From Pleurocapsaceae cyanobacterium CSU_1_1 (GTDB lineage Bacteria > Cyanobacteriota > Cyanobacteriia > Cyanobacteriales > Xenococcaceae), in assembly GCA_012034765.1 (NCBI GenBank), contig JAAUOU010000004.1:1-64000 (forward strand): a stretch of DNA of 64,000 nt, read 5' to 3'. The notes below the pieces were generated by a model. The model made no database searches. It worked only from the letters and a program-made list of their open reading frames with translations, and had not been told where the DNA came from. The position numbers were made by a program, and so were the translations under genes. Positions 59,069 through 64,000 of this stretch are shown here, piece by piece (the stretch's first letter is position 1; each line of letters starts with the position of its first letter).

Positions 59069-60055
59069 TTACAACTTCTCTCTCTTTGATTGGCGATCGC
59101 TTTTCTTTTGATATTCTTGACGACGTAAACGCAACTGAATATCTTCCAGTAGCTGCCGATTAACCCCCATTAAGTCGGCGATTAACCCAAATATCCACAG
59201 CTGAACGCCAATGAGAATTAACATAGCAGCGAGAATTAGACTAGGTACACGGGGTTTAGCAGGATCGTCGCCAATAATTCCCCAAAATAATAATAACCAA
59301 CGACAGCAGAGTAAAAATCCTAAACTAAAGGGAACACTGCCCAACATCATAAAGAACCTTAGCGGACGATAAGTCATAAAGATCCGCACAATGGTCAAGA
59401 TGGAGTGCTGAACATAAGCAAAGATATTTTTGACCAATCGAGAAGGACGCAGAAAGCCGTTGGTATGAATGGGGACAGAGGTGATAATTAAACCCTTTTG
59501 ACCAGCCTGGATAATAGTTTCTAGGGTATAAGTATATTCATTAAAAACATTCAGCCTTAAAGCAGCCTCTCTACTTATGGCGCGAAAACCGCTAGGAGCA
59601 TCAGGAATCTCGGTTTGACTAGCCAGACGGACGACAAAACTACCGAAATTTTGCAGCAGTTTTTTGAGCGGGGAAAAATGTTTAATTGATTGAATTGGTC
59701 TTGCACCAATCACGATCTGGGCATTTCCTGCTAAGATTGGCGCAATTAGTTTAGGGATATCGGCTGCACAATATTGATTATCGGCATCGGTATTGACAAT
59801 AATATCTGCACCCGCCTCTAGACAAGCTTCGATTCCTGCCATAAAGCCTTTTGCCAGACCTTGGTTTGATTGTAAATTAACAATATGGTCAACACCACAA
59901 GCTTGAGCTACTTCTAAAGTGCGATCGCGACTACCATCATTAATAATCAGCCATTCTACCTGATCGATGCCAGGTAACTGCCGAGGAAGTTCCGATAAGG
60001 TTAAACCTAAAGTTGCCTCCTCGTTATAGCAGGGAATTTGAATAATCAGTTTCAT
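59069..60055 (-). CDS. Polyprenyl-phosphate-type glycosyltransferase (GT2) with two membrane helices
   Basis: A 328-residue DPM1/GtrB-like enzyme. The GT-A domain has IIQIPCYNEEATLGLTLSEL, LIINDGSRDRTLEVAQ and the metal-binding IIVNTDADNQYCAADI, with the acceptor motif PDAPSGFRAISREA. C-terminal membrane helices are at about residues 228-255 and 268-295 (LILAAMLILIGVQLWIFGLI). It would transfer a sugar from a nucleotide donor to a lipid phosphate at the inner face of the plasma membrane. It is 38-83 bp upstream of the Zorya-like operon, on the same strand, but unrelated in role. Confidence 0.88.
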   Translation of the reverse strand: MKLIIQIPCYNEEATLGLTLSELPRQLPGIDQVEWLIINDGSRDRTLEVAQACGVDHIVNLQSNQGLAKGFMAGIEACLEAGADIIVNTDADNQYCAADIPKLIAPILAGNAQIVIGARPIQSIKHFSPLKKLLQNFGSFVVRLASQTEIPDAPSGFRAISREAALRLNVFNEYTYTLETIIQAGQKGLIITSVPIHTNGFLRPSRLVKNIFAYVQHSILTIVRIFMTYRPLRFFMMLGSVPFSLGFLLCCRWLLLFWGIIGDDPAKPRVPSLILAAMLILIGVQLWIFGLIADLMGVNRQLLEDIQLRLRRQEYQKKSDRQSKREKL

Positions 60056-60111
60056 AGTGTTCTTGTTTCAAACAGAAACCGCATCTTTGATTTGAGCAGA
60101 GATTAGCCTAG

Positions 60112-60208
60112 ATTGCTCATTGCTCATTGCTCATTGCTCATTGCTCATTGCTCATTGCTCACTGTTCATTACTCATTGCTCATTGCTCACTGTTCATTGC
60201 TCATTGCT
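60112..60208. repeat. Tandem heptanucleotide repeat (ATTGCTC, about 14 units with variants)
   Basis: About 14 units of ATTGCTC with ACTGTTC and ATTACTC variants. The motif is the complement of the GAGCAAT array at 26134. Its right end overlaps the end of the peptide-binding lipoprotein gene: the terminal codons and the TGA stop of that gene are made of repeat. Confidence 0.95.
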
Positions 60209-61842
60209 ACTGCGCTTTATTGTCCAAAAAGGAAAGGTTTGACTGGGATTGATGACTACACCGTTAAGATCATTTTGAGCAAAGGCATAATCTTTAGTCT
60301 GCCAGAGGGGAATATAAGGCACATCCTGACTCATTACTTCCTGCAATTCAACTAAGATTGCTTGGCGTTTAGCCACATCTTGTTCCTGTCGAGATTGCTC
60401 GATTAGCTGGTTAGCGCGATCGCTATAATAGAATGAACCACGACTTTGAGCGGCACCCGATTTGCAACCAGTCTTGACTGAACCTTGGCTACAGCTAAGA
60501 AAAGGCTGAAGATAATTATCAGGATCGAGAAAGTCTGGATACCAATCGACTAAAGCAGCAGGATATATTCCTTGACTGAGATTGCTAAAAAGGAAGCCGA
60601 CTCGACACTCTTGGGAACAAACTGAATAATTCCTCCTAGTTCGCTTGAACCATAGGCTTTAATCGTTTCTGCCACAATCCCTCTAGTAATTGACCCACTA
60701 GGATACCAAATTTCCACGACCGCTGGATTTTGCGCGGAATACCCTGCTTTAGTGAGTAATTCTTTGGCTTTAGCCGTATTTGCTTCGCCATATAGTTTTT
60801 TGAATGTCGGTTCATAGGTATCGAATGCTGTGGGTACAAGACTATAAATCGGTTCAGCCTGTCCTTTTAAGACTCTTTCATTGATTAAACCACGATTGAT
60901 GCTCGCGGCGATCGCCTGACGTACTTCTGGCTGATTAAGGGGTTTTTGCTGTAAATTCAAGACTAGGTAATTAACCACTGTTCCCGAACCTTCAATAACC
61001 TTATGCTCTGTTTTCTGTTCTAGTAGGCTTTCTATTTGCTGGGGATCGAGAGACTGATAAGCCACGTCTACCGCTTTTGTCTCAAAGCTGTTAAACAAAT
61101 TAGCTGAATTTCCGCCATAAACCTGTAAATTAATGCCTTGATTAGCAGGTGCTTCACCCCAATAATTAGAATTGCGATCGAGGCTGATAGAATCGCTTTT
61201 AAACTGATTCAGCTTATATCTTCCTGTCCCGATCAGCTTGTTAGGATTAAATGCTCCCGCACCTATTTTGTAAGCCTGGGGAGATACAGCACAAGCACCA
61301 GGAAAAGCTAGTAAGGCAGGAAAAGCAGCAAAGGGTTGCTTCAGGGTAATTTTAAGCTCGTATTCCCCTGTTACCTCAACTGACTTAATCACATCTCCCA
61401 AGAGAAAAGAAGGTTTTCCGCCATTGTCGATAAAACGTTGCAGAGAAAACTTCATTGCCTTAGCGTTAAATGCTGCACCATCATGAAAAGTCACCCCTGT
61501 TCTCAGAGGAATGGTATAAGTCAAACCAGCTTTGTCGATAGTTGGCATAGCAGTTGCCAAAAGTGGTTTTATATTTGTAGTACCAACTTCGTAGGTATAA
61601 AGACTTTCTGCCACATTATAGATAATATTTAACCCTGCAAGCTCGTAGTTATCAGCGGGATCGAGAGTGCGTGGCTTTAAGGTTGTCCCGACAGAAATGC
61701 GATTACTATCAATTGGGTTTGTATCCGACTTGTTTTGACTGTTGCAGCCTATCGCTAAAATAAAACAAAAAGAAAATAAAATTAGATATTTACTGATTTT
61801 TCTCAGTCGTTGCCCAAGGGCAGGAAATCGATTAGTACTCAT
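60194..61842 (-). CDS. Peptide/nickel-type ABC transporter substrate-binding lipoprotein (split by a frameshift)
   Basis: An N-terminal lipoprotein signal ends in the lipobox LAIGC (about residue 33). The SBP family 5 pattern follows: RTLDPADNYELAGLNIIYNV, LTYTIPLRTGVTFHDGAAFN, LIGTGRYKLNQF and EVRQAIAASINRGLINE. The frame fails at A5 60587-60591 (T5 on the coding strand); one more T gives SFFSNLSQGIYPAALVDWYP and continues through QEVMSQDVPYIPLWQTKDY to a TGA at 60194. About 549 residues when joined. The last residues (SNEQ) derive from the heptad array. It binds oligopeptides or similar solutes outside the plasma membrane; the fused ATPase at 31864 is of the same transporter class. Confidence 0.88.
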
Positions 61843-61995
61843 TACCCAGTAAGATTTAAAAGTCTATTCCGCATGATACTGGGTAATTAATCAAATCGTC
61901 TCTAAAAAAGCGATCGCTTTTGCGTAGATTTAAAGTAGTGTTGACAGTATTTATAATTAGGATTACTGACTTATATTCTCGTAGTTTTTCTAAAT

Positions 61996-62349
61996 ATGGC
62001 AAAAACATTGCCGAAAACAACCTATCAAGAACTCTTGCTTTTGCTGTTACGCAGAAGAAAACGTTTGAAAGTTGTTGGGGAGTCTATGTTGCCACTACTA
62101 CAGCCAGGAGATGAAATTCTGCTCGATCCTGATGCTTACAGAAAATATTTGCCTCAAATTGGCGACATTATAGTTATCATGCACCCCCTACAGAGCAATC
62201 TAACTATAGTCAAAAGAATCACCGCCATTAACAATCATGATGGTTACTTTGTTATAGGAGATAATGCCACAGCTAGCACCGATAGCCGCCACTGGGGAAC
62301 TATAAAATTTTCTGATATTTTAGGCAAGGTTACAAGTCAATTTAACTAA
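61996..62349 (+). CDS. S26/S24-like peptidase, resembling Ni-superoxide-dismutase maturation protease
   Basis: A 117-residue protein with the catalytic serine S30 in VVGESMLPLLQPGDEILLD and the general-base lysine K73 in IVKRITAINNHDGYFVIGDN, as in type I signal peptidases. There is no true membrane anchor, but a hydrophobic LLLLLL run near residue 15. Size and sequence resemble the SodX/CbiX-like maturation proteases that trim nickel superoxide dismutase in cyanobacteria. No sodN is visible nearby, so the substrate is unconfirmed. Confidence 0.7.
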   Translation: MAKTLPKTTYQELLLLLLRRRKRLKVVGESMLPLLQPGDEILLDPDAYRKYLPQIGDIIVIMHPLQSNLTIVKRITAINNHDGYFVIGDNATASTDSRHWGTIKFSDILGKVTSQFN

Positions 62350-62488
62350 CTGACGTTACGCAGAACAACGAAAAATCAGTAGTTTTAATGAAGCTAAAAA
62401 AATAGATCGATAAATCCTGTAAACTTTTTCCTTTAACTAGCCCCAATAGATTAATTTTCTTAGGAGTTAACTTAACTTAGCTTGTTGA

Positions 62489-62827
62489 TTATCTGTTGAC
62501 TGCTACCTGAAAAGCGCTTGGGTCTTCAAAAATCTCAAAAGCTTTGTCCAACTGAGTAAGCTCAAACATAATTCGTACCGACGGAGCCAAAGAGCAAATC
62601 CCAAACTTGTGTCCGAGACTTTCTGCCAAACGAAAGGCTTTAATTAGTGCCATTAATCCTGCACTATCCATAAATTCTACAGCTTCCATATTAACTAGCA
62701 AAGCAGAGTCTACTGAAGATTCTACTTCTACTGTTAAACGTTCGAGAAACTCGGCTGCATTTGCTGCGCTTAAGAAACCTTCTGGTCTAAAAGTCGTAAA
62801 TTTTGTACGTATTTGTGTGCTGCTCAT
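62489..62827 (-). CDS. STAS-domain anti-sigma factor antagonist-like protein
   Basis: A 112-residue single STAS domain with the conserved phosphorylatable serine S55 in MEAVEFMDSAGLMALIKAF, the usual SpoIIAA fold pattern. Such proteins are phosphorylated by an anti-sigma kinase and release their partner when dephosphorylated. No kinase or phosphatase gene is adjacent; cyanobacteria often use dispersed STAS proteins. Intact. Confidence 0.88.
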   Translation of the reverse strand: MSSTQIRTKFTTFRPEGFLSAANAAEFLERLTVEVESSVDSALLVNMEAVEFMDSAGLMALIKAFRLAESLGHKFGICSLAPSVRIMFELTQLDKAFEIFEDPSAFQVAVNR

Positions 62828-63355
62828 TTTATTGTTTCTCGTTTTATGATATTGCTCAAAAACTGGTTTTATGATTTAAGATTAGTCTGTATATTTACGG
62901 AGAGCTACTATTTCTTGTCTGATTTACACAATCTTGATAAGTAAATAAAGTATCTCTAAACTTTCACCTTAAACTTTTTCGATTTTTGCTCTAGGTATAA
63001 TGCTTTACATTCCCTAGACTCATGTTGTGTATTGAAAACTCCATTCACCCTAAATATGAGAAACATTCTGTATTGCTAATTAATTCATAGCTAATTATAG
63101 CCTGCTTAGATTTACGCAATCAATAATCTTTAAGCTTAAACTGATCTGCAAAAATATGCTAGCAATATTAACCTAGGTTTATTATGGTTAAGTTGAAATA
63201 AATATTTGGTATTGGAGTTTACTAATTTCATAATATAACTATTTATTTGTTGGGAATATCAATAAAAATAGATTAAAAAAGTAAAAAGTTAGAAAAAAGT
63301 GAATTCTTTCAAACAAAAAGGAGCTAAATATTATTAAAAACAGGTTCAGCGAGAT
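62828..63355. other. Non-coding interval upstream of the STAS gene
   Basis: About 530 AT-rich bases. No frame on either strand looks protein-like and I find no tRNA fold, tandem repeat or strong terminator. It presumably contains the STAS gene promoter on its left side. Confidence 0.4.
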
Positions 63356-63793
63356 TTAAAACTTATCTTGATGAGTCTGCCAAAATAAATGAATAAACTT
63401 ATTTAGATACTTTTGCTGGGATATTGTATCTTTAGAATGATGACTAATATCTTTTAATTGTGGCAATAAATAAATTACTTCCGTGTCTAGAGCAGGTCGA
63501 AACAAATGAGCTGGCCACAATAAATCTGAACCACACTGCAAGTCGATTAATTTAGTTTCTTCAGCGTTTCTGGAGTCAAAAGAAGTTGGCAGCAACTTGG
63601 ATGAATCCTCCTGCTGCACGAATCCAAATTCAAGCGATCGCTCTTTCAATTCAGAATTTAAGCTACTTTGGACATCAGCGCAGATGACTAGACAAAGTGG
63701 TCTAAACCAGCATAGTTGGCGATCGGGAATTAACTGAATCACCTCTCCATAAAGATTACTACCTTGATGCTCTAAACAGACTATTTGACCCAT
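63356..63793 (-). CDS. Hypothetical cyanobacterial protein
   Basis: 145 residues from the ATG at 63793 (MGQIVCLEHQGSNLYGEVIQ). The frame extends ten codons further upstream, but those come from a heptad repeat and are unlikely to be translated normally. The first half looks like a small beta barrel (GEVIQLIPDRQLCWFRPLCL); the second contains CGSDLLWPAHLFRPALDTEV. It resembles conserved hypothetical proteins of cyanobacteria with no assigned function. No signal or membrane segment. Confidence 0.6.
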   Translation of the reverse strand: MGQIVCLEHQGSNLYGEVIQLIPDRQLCWFRPLCLVICADVQSSLNSELKERSLEFGFVQQEDSSKLLPTSFDSRNAEETKLIDLQCGSDLLWPAHLFRPALDTEVIYLLPQLKDISHHSKDTISQQKYLNKFIHLFWQTHQDKF

Positions 63794-63796
63794 TTT

Positions 63797-63824
63797 GAAC
63801 ATTGAGCATTGAACATTGAACATT
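63797..63824. repeat. Short heptad array (GAACATT/GAGCATT, 4 units)
   Basis: Four 7-bp units (GAACATT, GAGCATT, GAACATT, GAACATT) lie immediately upstream of the hypothetical gene, overlapping its ribosome binding region and supplying in-frame codons to a longer reading frame. It is related to the arrays at 22779 and 26134. Confidence 0.9.
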
Positions 63825-63877
63825 GCTAAATGATGTGACTCATATTTTATTTAAACTAAATGGGTAACTGACTTGGT

Positions 63878-64000
63878 TTAGGTTATGTAGCCAAGGGTTT
63901 CCATTTTAGTCAGAATTTTAGCGACACTCTGTGATACCTCTTCAAGATCGGTGCGACATTCAACTTCAGGGTTGGTTGGTGGTTCATAGGGATCGTCAAT
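63878..64000 (-). CDS. cysC: Adenylylsulfate kinase, C-terminal end (runs off the window)
   Basis: The 40 visible codons read IDDPYEPPTNPEVECRTDLE, then EVSQSVAKILTKMETLGYIT and TAA. The 'GIDDPYEPPxxPE' element and the final LGYI are typical of the C-terminus of APS kinase (CysC), which phosphorylates APS to PAPS. PAPS is the sulfate donor of the sulfotransferase at 49025. The N-terminal P-loop lies outside the window. Confidence 0.82.
   Translation of the reverse strand: MDDPYEPPTNPEVECRTDLEEVSQSVAKILTKMETLGYIT

Noticed and set aside
60113-60355. 80-codon frame on the plus strand across the heptad array
   Set aside because: The first 35 codons are a translation of ATTGCTC repeats and the rest is antisense to the peptide-binding lipoprotein gene.
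62607-62849. 80-codon plus-strand frame over the STAS gene
   Set aside because: Antisense to the conserved STAS core, serine-rich shadow.

Overview
The window comes from a low-GC cyanobacterium. The evidence is the octamer GCGATCGC (HIP1) scattered through most of the sequence, tandem heptanucleotide repeats between genes, lipid A biosynthesis (lpxD), and several families typical of cyanobacteria (DUF4168, the DUF4129/DUF4350 pair, an Rre1/Ycf29-like regulator). A baeocytous or large unicellular lineage such as Pleurocapsales would fit, but the sequence does not prove it.

Layout. 1-5 kb: a decayed stretch with a PhoX-type phosphatase carrying an in-frame stop, a 5'-truncated porin, a DUF2164 gene, an orphan transposon-associated DUF6262 gene and a TPR protein. 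5-8.4 kb: serS and a DUF4129/DUF4350 pair. 8.4-14.3 kb: a DNA phosphorothioation (Dnd) locus, dndB - unknown HEPN-like gene - dndC - dndD. 14.4-36.5 kb: mostly housekeeping genes (ligA, nitroreductase, response regulator, tRNA-Thr, purB, prfC, an FAD reductase, aroE, lpxD, a peptide-type ABC ATPase, an orphan C5 DNA methyltransferase, ubiX, a HEAT protein). 36.7-51.4 kb: a coiled-coil protein, an RTX protein and a surface-glycan island: two giant TPR/glycosyltransferase fusions, a GT2-like protein, a sulfotransferase and two methyltransferases. 51.4-59 kb: a defence island with a DUF2281/VapC pair, a MntA/HepT pair plus a collapsed second copy, and a Zorya-like operon (small unknown gene, zorA, zorB, zorC) that has no zorD. 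59-64 kb: a membrane GT2, a lipoprotein of a peptide ABC transporter, an S26-like peptidase, a STAS protein and the 3' end of an APS kinase.

Two themes stand out. First, at least a dozen conserved genes, including ligA, are split by one-base shifts, mostly in short A or T runs. I read these as one gene each; the pattern points to sequence or assembly error more than true decay, although a few sites (such as an A AAA AAG heptamer at 30941) could be real recoding. Second, two candidate new defence arrangements appear: a HEPN-like protein with an RX6H motif between dndB and dndC, and a Zorya-like zorABC operon preceded by an unrecognised gene and lacking the known effectors.
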